Shown: positions 14,959-23,004, counted from the stretch's first letter. The stretch: 33,146 bases of DNA from Acidobacteriota bacterium (GCA_017883165.1 JADGOC010000025.1:1-33146), one strand, 5' to 3'. Numbers and translations: made by a program. The notes: generated from the sequence alone by a model not told the origin.

Positions 14959-16783
14959 CGACACCACCACGTTCGGCCGCGCGCGTCTCTCCTTCGCCGA
15001 CCAGGCCGAGATCGACGACTTCGTCGCCACGCTCGGACGCTTCGAGCGCGGCGAGATCTCGCCGGACGCGTGGCGCCGATTCCGTCTGGTGCGCGGCACG
15101 TACGGCCAACGGCAGATCGAGGATGCGCAGATGCTGCGCGTGAAGGTTCCGCAGGGCGTGCTGACGGCCGACGCGCTGTCGGCGCTCGCCGACGTCGGCG
15201 AGCGCCACTCGCGCGGCTTCGGCCACATCACGACGCGCCAGAACGTGCAGTTCCATTTCGTCAAGCTGCACGACGTCGAGCCGGCGATGCGGCGGCTGGC
15301 CGACGCGGGTCTGACCACGCGTGAAGCGTGCGGCAACTCGGTGCGCAATATCACCGCATGTCCGTACGCGGGCGTCGCCGCCGATGAGCGGTTCGACGTG
15401 ACGCCGTACGCCGAAGCGCTCACGCGGTATCTGCTCCGGCATCCGCTCAGCTCGACGCTGCCGCGGAAATTCAAGATCGCGTTCGAAGGGTGCCCGGGCG
15501 ATCACGTCGCGACGGCGATCAACGATCTCGGGTTCCGCGCGGTCGTCACGCCAGACGGCCGCGGCCGCGGTTTTCGCGTGACGGCGGGCGGCGGCACGTC
15601 GATCCTCACCGCGTCGGGCCAGCTCCTGCACGAGTTCCTGCCGGCATCCGAAGTGTTCCGCGTGGCGGAAGCGGTCTTGCGCGTGTTCCATCGACTCGGC
15701 GACTACGAGCACAAGCAGCGGAACCGGATGAAGTTCCTCATTCGGACGCTCGGCTGGACCAGATGGCGCGAGGAGTACGACCGCGAGCTGGCGGCCTGCC
15801 GCCTGCAGGGCACCGTGCCGACGCTCGATATCGCGCCACCGGCCTCGGAGCCGCGGCCGGACTGGGCGCCCGGCCCATCGCCTTCGATCGGACACATCAC
15901 GGCGCGCGTCAGCGCCGAGTCGGTCAGCGGGCCGGGGCTTGCGCCGATCGTCGTTCCGATGTTCCATGCCGGCGACGAAGCCTACGCGCGGTGGCGCGCG
16001 ACCAACGTCAGACCACAGAAGCAGTTCGGGTACGTCATGGCGGTCGCAGCGGTGCCGCTCGGCGACCTCACGAGCGAGCAGATGCGCGTGCTCGCCGAAC
16101 TCGCGCGCGCCTACGGCGACGGCACCATCCGAGTGACGACCGAACAGGATCTGGTGTTCCGCTGGGTGAATGCGAGCGACGTGCGCCAGCTCTATCGCCG
16201 CCTCGCGGCCGCCGGGCTCGGGTTGGCGGAGGCGGGGACGCTGGCCGACGTGACGAGCTGCCCGGGCGCGGAAACGTGCCGCATTGCGGTGACGCAATCG
16301 CGCGGCCTCGGCCGGCTGCTCGAGGATCACCTGCGCGCCCGTCCCGGTCTCGTCGCCGCGGCCGACGACGCGCGCATCAAGATCAGCGGCTGCCCGAACG
16401 GCTGCGGCCAGCATCACATCGCGACGATTGGGTTCCAGGGCAGCGTGCGGCGCGTGGGCTCGCGCGCCGTGCCGCATTACTTCGTCATGGTGGGCGGCGG
16501 CGTCACCGATCGCGGCGCCAGCTTCGCGCGGCTGGCGGCGAAGATCCCAGCCCGCCGCATTCCGGTAGCCGTCGATCGGCTGATCGCGCTGTACGCGAGC
16601 GACAAGGCGGCGGGCGAATCGGCGACCTCGTTCTTCGTGCGGGTGGATCTGGCGCGAGTGAAGGCGATCCTGGCCGATCTCGAACGGCTCGCCGCCTCGG
16701 ACGCGACGCCCGACGACTTCGTCGATTTGGGCGAGGAGGCCGACTTCGCGCCCGAGGTGCTGGAAGGCGAGTGCTCAGCCTAA
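14945..16783 (+). CDS. siroheme [4Fe-4S] sulfite (or nitrite) reductase
   Basis: 612 residues of the ferredoxin-type NirA/SirA family: six-electron reduction of sulfite to sulfide or nitrite to ammonia. The cofactor Cys ligands are CPGAETC (C439, C445) and CPNGC (C483, C487). Substrate and siroheme motifs include GFGHITTRQNVQFHF and CGNSVRNITACP. ATG 14945 is chosen because GAGGAA precedes it; ATG 14933 is in frame but has no ribosome site. Sequence alone does not separate sulfite from nitrite reductase. The siroheme genes fit both, but the polycysteine leader upstream favours sulfite. Confidence 0.9.
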   Translation: MSVVDDTTTFGRARLSFADQAEIDDFVATLGRFERGEISPDAWRRFRLVRGTYGQRQIEDAQMLRVKVPQGVLTADALSALADVGERHSRGFGHITTRQNVQFHFVKLHDVEPAMRRLADAGLTTREACGNSVRNITACPYAGVAADERFDVTPYAEALTRYLLRHPLSSTLPRKFKIAFEGCPGDHVATAINDLGFRAVVTPDGRGRGFRVTAGGGTSILTASGQLLHEFLPASEVFRVAEAVLRVFHRLGDYEHKQRNRMKFLIRTLGWTRWREEYDRELAACRLQGTVPTLDIAPPASEPRPDWAPGPSPSIGHITARVSAESVSGPGLAPIVVPMFHAGDEAYARWRATNVRPQKQFGYVMAVAAVPLGDLTSEQMRVLAELARAYGDGTIRVTTEQDLVFRWVNASDVRQLYRRLAAAGLGLAEAGTLADVTSCPGAETCRIAVTQSRGLGRLLEDHLRARPGLVAAADDARIKISGCPNGCGQHHIATIGFQGSVRRVGSRAVPHYFVMVGGGVTDRGASFARLAAKIPARRIPVAVDRLIALYASDKAAGESATSFFVRVDLARVKAILADLERLAASDATPDDFVDLGEEADFAPEVLEGECSA

Positions 16784-16815
16784 ATCAACAAATGTAGATA
16801 TGTCGATGGCAGTAC

Positions 16816-16845
16816 TTGCGCCTGGGCGCGCCGCTTTGTTATAGT
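16816..16845 (+). promoter_or_regulatory. candidate promoter for the SAM riboswitch transcript
   Basis: TTGCGC (16816-16821), 18 bases, TATAGT (16840-16845). The transcript would start about a dozen bases before the riboswitch P1 strand. Confidence 0.55.
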
Positions 16846-16865
16846 CCCCGGGACAACTGAATACG

Positions 16866-17045
16866 CTCTTCTTATCCAGAGTGGCTGAGGGACAGGCCCG
16901 ACGACGCCACGGCAACCACGTGAGGTTCGGCACGAGAGGCCTCGCGGTTCAGGTGCCAATTCCTGCCTCGACGGTCCGGCTGAAGCCGGACACTACAGAT
17001 GTAGTGTCCGCCTTTCGGCGGACCCGGGAGGGGAGATGAGGGGAG
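16866..17045 (+). ncRNA. SAM-I (S-box) riboswitch with an enlarged P4 arm
   Basis: The aptamer core is recognisable: CTTATC at the 5' side, GAGGGACAGGCCCGACGA, GGCAACC, and GGTGCCAATTCC. P2 pairs GTGGC (16881) with GCCAC (16906), and P3 pairs GTGAGG (16920) with CCTCGC (16940). P1 can be closed by CTCTTCTTATC (16866-16876) with GATGAGGGGAG (17035-17045), 11 pairs including G-U. P4 can be closed by TTCC...CTC (16960-16969) with GAGGGGA (17028-17034). A palindromic repeat fills the space inside P4. The switch binds S-adenosylmethionine and normally shuts off methionine-related genes; here the target is hom-thrC. No terminator with a T-run follows. Confidence 0.88.
16973..17024. repeat. REPIN-like palindromic repeat within riboswitch P4
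   Basis: A 52-base unit made of two hairpins in inverted orientation: GTCCGGCT-GA-AGCCGGAC (16974-16991) and GTCCGCC-TTTC-GGCGGAC (17006-17023). They are joined by ACTACA-GA-TGTAGT, which also lets the whole unit fold as one long stem. Two inverted REP hairpins form the layout called REPIN in other genomes. Only one copy is in the window. Confidence 0.7.
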
Positions 17046-17061
17046 GTGAAGCACCGTGCGA

Positions 17062-17112
17062 CGCCTTCTCCTCGGAGAAGGCGTATCGCGTACGGCTTCA
17101 TATCCTGAGGAG
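17062..17112 (+). promoter_or_regulatory. possible translational expression platform of the SAM riboswitch
   Basis: Hairpin CGCCTTCTC-CTCG-GAGAAGGCG (17062-17083). Its CTCCTC (17068-17073) could instead pair with the hom ribosome site GAGGAG (17107-17112). The two pairings exclude each other. This suggests, without proving, that SAM controls translation initiation of hom. Confidence 0.4.
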
Positions 17113-17119
17113 CGTGTTC

Positions 17120-18334
17120 ATGAGCGTCGATTCCTTTCTCGCATCCGGCAACAGCCCAGGCGACTTCACCCGTCCGGCCGCCCTCGTGGCGGCGGCGCAG
17201 CGCTGTCGCGTCGGCATCCTCGGCTTCGGGACCGTCGGTTCCGCGATCGCCCGGCGTCTGGGCGGCGCCGACTCCACGGGCGCGGCTGGCGCGGCTGGCG
17301 CGCCTGGGACGGTTGACGGCCTCGACCTCACACACATTCTCGACCGCCGCGCGTTCGCGAAACGCGACGCCTTGAACGGCCACGCGCCCGCCTTTCGCGC
17401 CAACATCGTCTGGACGACGCGCTTCGAGGATGTCCTGGCGAGCGACGTCGACGTCATCGTGGAAGCGATTGGCGGCATCGAGCCGGCCGCCGAATGGATT
17501 CGCGCGGCGCTGATGGCCGGCAAGTCGGTGGTCACCGCCAACAAGCAGGTCATTGCGCATCATGGGCCGGCGCTGCTCCAGCTCGCCGAACGGCAGGGGC
17601 GGCAGCTGCGCTTCGAGGGGGCCGTGGGCGGCGCGATGCCGATCGTGCGCGCGGTGAGCGACGGGCTGGCCGGCGATCGGCTCACGCGCATCGTGGCGAT
17701 TTTGAACGGTACGAGTAACGCCGTGTTGTCGCGCATGGAAGCGACCGGCTGCACGGTCGCCGAAGGGCTCGTCGAAGCGCGACATCGCGGGTGGGCCGAA
17801 GCGGACCCTTCAGCGGACGTGGACGGCATCGATGCGCGCGCCAAGCTCGCGATTCTCTGCGGCGTGGGGTTCCAGCTGCGCGTGGAGCCGGCACGCATCG
17901 AGACGCGGTCGATCGCGCAGCTGCGGCCGGCGGAATTCCAGGCGGTCCGCCGCCGCGGCGCGACGATCCGTCAGCTCGCGTTTGCCGAGTATGATCGTGC
18001 GCGCGCCGCGCTGACGGCCTGGGTCGCCCCGGCGATCGTCCCGCGCTCGTCGATTTTCGCGCGTACCTGCGGCCCGCAGAACGCGGCGCTCATCACCGGC
18101 GAACACGCCGGCGAGATCGGCGTGTTCGGCGCCGGCGCGGGCGGCGCGGCGACGGCCGTCGCCGCGATCGGCGATCTGCTGGCCATCGCGCGCGATCGCT
18201 CGGCGGTCGTGCCGGCGCCCGTGTGGTCGGCGCCCTCGCTCATCAAGGGCCTCAACCGCGGCACGCACATCGTCGATTTCGACAACCGGTACGGAGAACG
18301 TCAGACGGGCCGGCGGCTCGCGGAGGCGGTATGA
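17120..18334 (+). CDS. hom: homoserine dehydrogenase
   Basis: 404 residues. Reduces aspartate semialdehyde to homoserine, the branch point to threonine and methionine. The NAD(P)-binding motif VGILGFGTVGSA (glycines 35-40) is followed by VDVIVEAIGGIEPA, SVVTANKQVIAHHG, ILNGTSNAVLSRM and a catalytic-domain stretch GWAEADPSADVDGIDARAKLAIL. No C-terminal ACT domain is seen, so allosteric threonine control may be absent. ATG 17120 was chosen because GAGGAG lies seven bases upstream and the product starts conventionally; the frame is open back to 17036 through the riboswitch tail. An Ala/Gly repeat (GAAGAAGAPG) lies after the Rossmann loop. Confidence 0.93.
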   Translation: MSVDSFLASGNSPGDFTRPAALVAAAQRCRVGILGFGTVGSAIARRLGGADSTGAAGAAGAPGTVDGLDLTHILDRRAFAKRDALNGHAPAFRANIVWTTRFEDVLASDVDVIVEAIGGIEPAAEWIRAALMAGKSVVTANKQVIAHHGPALLQLAERQGRQLRFEGAVGGAMPIVRAVSDGLAGDRLTRIVAILNGTSNAVLSRMEATGCTVAEGLVEARHRGWAEADPSADVDGIDARAKLAILCGVGFQLRVEPARIETRSIAQLRPAEFQAVRRRGATIRQLAFAEYDRARAALTAWVAPAIVPRSSIFARTCGPQNAALITGEHAGEIGVFGAGAGGAATAVAAIGDLLAIARDRSAVVPAPVWSAPSLIKGLNRGTHIVDFDNRYGERQTGRRLAEAV

Positions 18335-19566
18335 GCGCGTTCATCGGACTGCAGTGCCATCTGTGCCACACGCCGTTTCCCGCGCAGGCGTTGTATGTCT
18401 GCGACCGCTGCCTCGGGCCGCTCGAACCGGTCTACGACTACGACGCCATTCGGCTGACGCGCGAGCTGATCGCCAGCCGGCCGAAGAACCTCTGGCGCTA
18501 CCGGGAATTGCTGCCGATCACCGGCGAGCCGCGCACCGGCTTCAACTCGGGATTCACGCCGCTCGTCCGCTGCGATCGTCTGGCCGAGCGTCTCGGCCTG
18601 CGCGAGTTGTACATCAAAGATGACTCGGTGAATCATCCGACCTTGTCCTACAAGGACCGCGTTGTCTCCGTCGCCGCGACGCGCGCGCTCGAGCTCGGCT
18701 TCAAGGTGCTCGCGTGCGCGTCCACCGGCAACCTCGCCAACAGCGTCGCCGCACACGCCGCGCGGCTCGGCGTCGAGTGCGTCGTCTTCATCCCCGACAA
18801 TCTCGAAGCGGGGAAGCTGCTCGGCTCGGCCATCTTCAACCCCACCATTCTCGCCATCGCGGGCAATTACGACGATGTGAACCGGCTGTGCACGCAGGTG
18901 GCGGATCGCCACGCGTGGGGCTTCGTGAACATCAACCTCCGTTCGTACTACGCGGAAGGCGCGAAGACGTACGGATTCGAGATCGTCGAGCAGCTGGGCT
19001 GGCGCTATCCGGATCACGTGGTGTCGCCGGTCGCCGGGGGCACGCTGCTGCCGCGCATCGTGCGCGGATTCCGCGAGCTGCGGCAGGTGGGACTCGTGGA
19101 CGGCGATCTACCGCGCGTCCACGCCGCGCAGGCGGCCGGCTGCGCGCCGGTCATCAACGCGCTCGAGGCCGGGCTCGAACATCCGGAGCCGGTGCGGCCG
19201 GACACGATCGCGAAGTCGATTGCGATCGGCAACCCCGCCGACGGCTATCAGGTGATCCAGACGATCCGCGAAACGGGCGGCACCGGCGCGGCGGTCAGCG
19301 ACGCGCAGATCGTCGACGCGATTCAGCTGCTCGCGGAAACCGAAGGGATCTTCACCGAGCCGGCCGGCGGCACGACGCTCGGCGCCACGATCGAGCTGGT
19401 GAAGCGCGGCGTCATCGGGCGCGACGAATCGGTCGTCGTCTGCGTGACCGGCAACGGCTACAAGACGGGAGAGGTGCTGCAGGGCCGGCTGCGCGAGCCG
19501 GTGCGGTTGAGCCGCGCGTTCAAGGAATTCGAGAGCTGGTTCGAGACCCGCGAGGCGATCGCCTAG
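18331..19566 (+). CDS. thrC: threonine synthase
   Basis: 411 residues; PLP-dependent conversion of O-phosphohomoserine to threonine. It has an N-terminal zinc-ribbon-like segment (C9, C12, C24, C27: CHLCH and CDRC) and then the fold type II core with the PLP lysine in TLSYKDRVV, STGNLANSVAAHA and VAGGTLLPR. This is the ThrC type common in Acidobacteria and archaea. ATG overlaps the hom stop (ATGA), so translation is coupled. The 3' end overlaps the convergent protease gene by 4 bases. Homoserine kinase is not in the window. Confidence 0.92.
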   Translation: MSAFIGLQCHLCHTPFPAQALYVCDRCLGPLEPVYDYDAIRLTRELIASRPKNLWRYRELLPITGEPRTGFNSGFTPLVRCDRLAERLGLRELYIKDDSVNHPTLSYKDRVVSVAATRALELGFKVLACASTGNLANSVAAHAARLGVECVVFIPDNLEAGKLLGSAIFNPTILAIAGNYDDVNRLCTQVADRHAWGFVNINLRSYYAEGAKTYGFEIVEQLGWRYPDHVVSPVAGGTLLPRIVRGFRELRQVGLVDGDLPRVHAAQAAGCAPVINALEAGLEHPEPVRPDTIAKSIAIGNPADGYQVIQTIRETGGTGAAVSDAQIVDAIQLLAETEGIFTEPAGGTTLGATIELVKRGVIGRDESVVVCVTGNGYKTGEVLQGRLREPVRLSRAFKEFESWFETREAIA

Positions 19567-20750
19567 CGTCCGCTCGACACGACGGAGATTTTGATCTCGA
19601 TCGGACGGCCTTCCCGCATCACTTTCATCGTGGCCGTCGTCCCAATCCTCGCGTCGCCGACCATGCGGCTGAATTGCGACTTATCCGTCACCGGTTGCCC
19701 GTTGAAGGCGACGATGACGTCGCCCGGCCGCAAACCCGCGTCGTAGGTCGGCGAGTTGCGCTGCATCTCCACGATGATCGCGCCCTGCGTATTCGGTGCG
19801 CGGACGTCCTCGGCCAGCTGGGTCGTCAGGTTGTCGACCTTCAGATAGCCAATTTCCCCGCGGCGGACTTGCCCATTCTTCATCAGTTCGTCGACGATGT
19901 GCCGCGCGAGTTTGCTCGGGATCGCGAAGCCGATCCCCTGATAGCCGCCGCTCTGGCTGAAGATGCCGGTGTTGATGCCCACGAGCTCGCCGCGCGTGTT
20001 GATCAGCGCGCCGCCGGAGTTTCCCGGATTGATCGCGGCGTCGGTCTGAATGAAATCCTCGTAATCGGCGAAGCCGAGATTGGTGCGCCCCGTGGCGCTG
20101 ATGATGCCGGCCGTCACCGTCTGATTCAGCTGGAACGGACTGCCGATCGCCAGCACCCACTCGCCGAGCTTCAACTGGCTCGAGTCGCCCCACGGCACGA
20201 CCGCGAGGCCGGTGACGTTGATCTTCAATAGCGCGATGTCAGTTTTCGCGTCGGTGCCGATCACTTTGGCGCGGACCTCGCGCTTGTCGGGTAGCGACAC
20301 CGTCACCTCAGTCGAGGCGCGCACGTGCTCGCCGACGACGTGGTTGTTGGTGACGACGTAGCCGTCCGACGAGATGATGACGCCGGAGCCGAGGCTGAGC
20401 GACCGGCGATCGCGCGAGCCGAACGCCTGCTCGTCGTTGCCGAAAAAATACTGGAAGAACGGATCATTCGCGAACGGCGAGTTCGGCGTGCGCACGACCT
20501 GGAGCGACGAGATGTTGGCGACGCCTTTCACCGCCTGGCCGGCGACGCGCGTGAAATCGGGACCGGCCGCCATCGCCACCGCGGGCGTCGGCGCGCGCTG
20601 GAGTTCGAGCGTCGAGGTCGGCGTCGCGGCCGGAACCTCGTCCGCGCGCGCGTCTGCGGCGGCGCGGATCCGGCCGGCCGTCAGCCGCCCCGCGACGAAG
20701 GCGCTGGCGGCGAGCACCAGCGTCAGCGAAAGGAGAAAGCGTTTACTCAC
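19563..20750 (-). CDS. HtrA/Deg-family serine protease with one PDZ domain
   Basis: 395 residues. The N-terminal signal or anchor segment is RFLLSLTLVLAASAFVAGRL. The trypsin-like domain has the complete triad: H137 (TNNHVVG), D171 (TDIALLK) and S245 (NPGNSGGAL). One C-terminal PDZ domain follows (YDAGLRPGDVIVAFNGQPV). Single-PDZ architecture is DegS-like, but the role here is probably periplasmic quality control. The GTG start directly follows the hsp20 stop (TAG then GTG), so the two are cotranscribed and coupled. A stress operon is inferred. Confidence 0.92.
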   Translation of the reverse strand: MSKRFLLSLTLVLAASAFVAGRLTAGRIRAAADARADEVPAATPTSTLELQRAPTPAVAMAAGPDFTRVAGQAVKGVANISSLQVVRTPNSPFANDPFFQYFFGNDEQAFGSRDRRSLSLGSGVIISSDGYVVTNNHVVGEHVRASTEVTVSLPDKREVRAKVIGTDAKTDIALLKINVTGLAVVPWGDSSQLKLGEWVLAIGSPFQLNQTVTAGIISATGRTNLGFADYEDFIQTDAAINPGNSGGALINTRGELVGINTGIFSQSGGYQGIGFAIPSKLARHIVDELMKNGQVRRGEIGYLKVDNLTTQLAEDVRAPNTQGAIIVEMQRNSPTYDAGLRPGDVIVAFNGQPVTDKSQFSRMVGDARIGTTATMKVMREGRPIEIKISVVSSGR

Positions 20751-21161
20751 CTAGGTGACGTTGACGCGGCGAACGCCGCGGTCGGCGGCCTTCGGGATGG
20801 TGACGGTGAGCAGACCGTCCTTGAGGTCGGCGGTGACCGCCTCGACGTCGATCACCTCGGGCAGCGCGAAGGCGCGCGAGAAGTGCCCATGGCCGCGTTC
20901 GACGCGTTGATAGTGGTCGCACGGCACCTGCCCGCCGCGCTGGCCGCGAATGACGATGCGATTGTCTTCGGCGTGGATCTCGATCTGATCGCGCGTCAGC
21001 CCCGGCAGCTCCGCGATCAGGACGAACTCGGCGGGCGTCTCGTACAGATCGACGGACGGCGTCCAGCCGGGCGCGTCGGTGCCGACCAGCTGCCCGAGAT
21101 GTTCGTGGAGCGCGAGCAGATCGCGCAGCGGATCCCACCGCGTGAAGGCCACGATTTTCAT
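20751..21161 (-). CDS. Hsp20/alpha-crystallin small heat-shock protein
   Basis: 136 residues; an ATP-independent holdase chaperone. The alpha-crystallin domain spans about 30-125: DLYETPAEFVLIAELPGLTRDQIEIHAEDNRIVIRG, FSRAFALPEVID, ADLKDGLLTVTIPKA. It abuts the HtrA protease gene, pairing a holdase with a protease. No CIRCE element or strong Shine-Dalgarno is visible upstream. Confidence 0.9.
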   Translation of the reverse strand: MKIVAFTRWDPLRDLLALHEHLGQLVGTDAPGWTPSVDLYETPAEFVLIAELPGLTRDQIEIHAEDNRIVIRGQRGGQVPCDHYQRVERGHGHFSRAFALPEVIDVEAVTADLKDGLLTVTIPKAADRGVRRVNVT

Positions 21162-21171
21162 CGTAGCATGT

Positions 21172-21201
21172 TTGGTCGGGCTCGGCCATATGTGCTACGA
21201 T
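21172..21201 (+). promoter_or_regulatory. candidate promoter for efp
   Basis: TTGGTC (21172-21177), 18 bases, TACGAT (21196-21201). An AGGGATAG just before the ATG acts as ribosome site. The GCTACGAT -10 context is shared with the uvrA promoter. Confidence 0.45.
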
Positions 21202-21222
21202 TGCAAGGATATACAGGGATAG

Positions 21223-21789
21223 ATGGCCTCATCCATTCAAGCGACGCGCCTTCGGAAAGGGATGCTCATCAAGGTCGGCAACGACCTGTTTCGTATCCTC
21301 GAACTGCATCACCTCACGCCCGGCAACAAGCGCGCCCACATCCAGGTGCGGATGCGCAACATCCGCAGCGGCATGCTCGCCGACGAGAAGTTCCGCGCCG
21401 AAGAAGACATCGAGCGCGCGATGCTGGACGAGCGCGAGATGCAGTATCTGTACAACGACGGCGACCATTACTACTTCATGGACACGTCCAACTACGAGCA
21501 GATCCACATCTCGCACGAGGCGATGGGCGAATCGAAGAATTACATCATCCCCGACGCGGTGATCCGAGTGGAGTTCTACGACGTCGAGCCGGTCGGCATC
21601 GAGCTGCCGCCGACCGTCGATCTCGTTGTGAAGGAGACGGTGCCCGGCATCAAAGGCGCAACGGCCAGCGCCCAGGTCAAGCCCGCCACGCTCGAGACCG
21701 GACTCGTCGTGTCCGTCCCGTCCTTCGTCAACGAGGGCGACAAGATCCGCGTCAACACCGAAACCGGCGAATATCAGTCGCGCGTGTGA
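21223..21789 (+). CDS. efp: elongation factor P
   Basis: 188 residues; binds stalled ribosomes and promotes peptide bonds at polyproline. All three beta-barrel domains are present: the KOW-like N-terminal region (TRLRKGMLIKVGNDLFRI), the middle domain, and the C-terminal OB (GIELPPTVDLVVKETVPGIKG ... GDKIRVNTETGEY). The loop that carries the modified Lys or Arg in other species reads TPGNKRAHIQ, with N35 at the usual tip position. Poly-Pro targets exist in this window (PEGA protein, phosphatidyltransferase N-terminus). The next gene overlaps its stop (GTGA). Confidence 0.95.
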   Translation: MASSIQATRLRKGMLIKVGNDLFRILELHHLTPGNKRAHIQVRMRNIRSGMLADEKFRAEEDIERAMLDEREMQYLYNDGDHYYFMDTSNYEQIHISHEAMGESKNYIIPDAVIRVEFYDVEPVGIELPPTVDLVVKETVPGIKGATASAQVKPATLETGLVVSVPSFVNEGDKIRVNTETGEYQSRV

Positions 21790-22352
21790 TCATTCTCGTG
21801 GGATCCACTCGCGCCGCGAAGGTGGACGGCGTGCGCGCGGCGCTCGAGGCGGTGGCCGATCGCGACGCGCGCTTTCGTGAGGCGGTCGTCGAGGCGGTGG
21901 ACGTCGCCGATGTGGCGCCCGTCATGCCGATGACGGAAGCGGCCATCGTCGAAGGCGCTCGTGCCCGCGCGACGGCAGTGATGAACCGCCACACGCGCGC
22001 GGGGCCGGACACCATCCTGGCGATCGGCCTCGAGGGCGGCGTCGATCCCGTGGGCGCCGGGGGTGATCACTATGCCCTGAAAACGTGGGCCGCGATCACC
22101 GACGGGTCGCGCTGGAGCTACGGGGCGGGCGGCGCGGTGCTGCTGCCGCGCGCGGTAGCGCGAGCGGTCGTCGGCGGCCGGGAGCTCGGCGACGTGGTGG
22201 ACGCACTGGCCGGCACGCCGATCCGCGGTACGCGCGGGGCGTGGGGCCTGCTCACGCTGGATCTCATCGGCCGGCGCGACGCCTTCAAATTAGCCGTCGT
22301 CGCCGCGCTCGCGCCGTTCTATAATCCCGCGCTCTATGCATCTGATCTTTGA
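21786..22352 (+). CDS. inosine/xanthosine triphosphatase (YjjX/DUF84 family)
   Basis: 188 residues; house-cleaning hydrolysis of non-canonical purine NTPs. Family motifs: ILVGSTRAAKVDGVRAAL at the start, MPMTEAAIVEGARARA, AIGLEGGVDPVG, and GTRGAWGLLTLDLIGRRDAFKLAVVAALAPFYNP at the end. The GTG start overlaps the efp stop, so translation is coupled. A heptamer repeat begins right after its stop. Confidence 0.85.
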   Translation: MIILVGSTRAAKVDGVRAALEAVADRDARFREAVVEAVDVADVAPVMPMTEAAIVEGARARATAVMNRHTRAGPDTILAIGLEGGVDPVGAGGDHYALKTWAAITDGSRWSYGAGGAVLLPRAVARAVVGGRELGDVVDALAGTPIRGTRGAWGLLTLDLIGRRDAFKLAVVAALAPFYNPALYASDL

Positions 22353-22357
22353 CGCTC

Positions 22358-22404
22358 TCTGAATCTGAAATCTGAATCTGAAGTCTGACCTCTGAAATCT
22401 GCAA
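22358..22404 (+). repeat. heptanucleotide tandem repeat between yjjX-like gene and tdk
   Basis: Seven TCTG-starting units spaced 6-7 bases apart (22358, 22364, 22371, 22377, 22384, 22391, 22398), consensus TCTGAAN. It fills the gap between the two genes and is AT-richer than its surroundings. Confidence 0.75.
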
Positions 22405-22418
22405 TTTCTGGTGTCCCC

Positions 22419-23003
22419 ATGGATGTCGTCCGCAAAGAAGCGCATCACGGCTGGATTGAAGTCGTCACCGGCAGCATGTTCAGCGGCAAGAGCGAAGAGC
22501 TCATCCGCCGCCTGCGCCGGGCGCAGATCGCCAAGCAGAAGGTCCAGATCTTCAAGCCGCTCATCGACAACCGGTTCAGCGAGGATCACATCGTGTCGCA
22601 CAGCGACATGCGCATCGCGTCGCAGAACGTGAAGACCTCCGACGAATTGATCACGCTCGTCGGGAAGGACACAGAAGTCGTCGGGATCGACGAAGGACAG
22701 TTCTTCGACGCGAACCTGCCCGCGGCGTGCAACGCGCTGGCCAATCGCGGCAAGCGCGTCATCGTCGCGGGGCTCGATCAGGATTATCTCGGCCGGCCGT
22801 TCGAACCGATGCCGCAGCTGCTGGCGATCGCCGAGTACATCACCAAGACGCTCGCGATCTGCGTCGTCTGCGGCGACCCAGCGAACCACACGCAGCGCCT
22901 CGTGGCGAGCAGCGATCGGGTGCTCGTGGGCGCGACCGGCATGTACGAAGCGCGGTGCCGCCACTGCTTCGATCCGAAGCTCGCCTCCGTGGAGAAGGTG
23001 TAG
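22419..23003 (+). CDS. tdk: thymidine kinase (type II)
   Basis: 194 residues; ATP-dependent phosphorylation of thymidine in the salvage pathway. P-loop GSMFSGKS (18-25), Walker B-like [11 protein letters not shown], lasso region with zinc ligands CVVCGDP and CRHC, and YEARCRHCF near the end. Length and motifs are typical. Upstream is a heptamer repeat; no clear Shine-Dalgarno is seen. Confidence 0.95.
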   Translation: MDVVRKEAHHGWIEVVTGSMFSGKSEELIRRLRRAQIAKQKVQIFKPLIDNRFSEDHIVSHSDMRIASQNVKTSDELITLVGKDTEVVGIDEGQFFDANLPAACNALANRGKRVIVAGLDQDYLGRPFEPMPQLLAIAEYITKTLAICVVCGDPANHTQRLVASSDRVLVGATGMYEARCRHCFDPKLASVEKV

Positions 23004-23004
23004 G

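Noticed and set aside
14882-16477. Long minus-strand frame opposite the sulfite reductase
   Set aside because: Low-complexity His/Arg/Ala translation; the opposite strand encodes all siroheme and Fe-S motifs.
16973-17024. Tandem hairpins as the riboswitch terminator
   Set aside because: No T-run follows, and the P1 and P4 closing strands lie beyond them, so they are better read as a repeat inside P4.
16949-17054. Minus-strand frames over the riboswitch and palindrome
   Set aside because: They are translations of the palindromic repeat and aptamer; no start, ribosome site or homology supports them.
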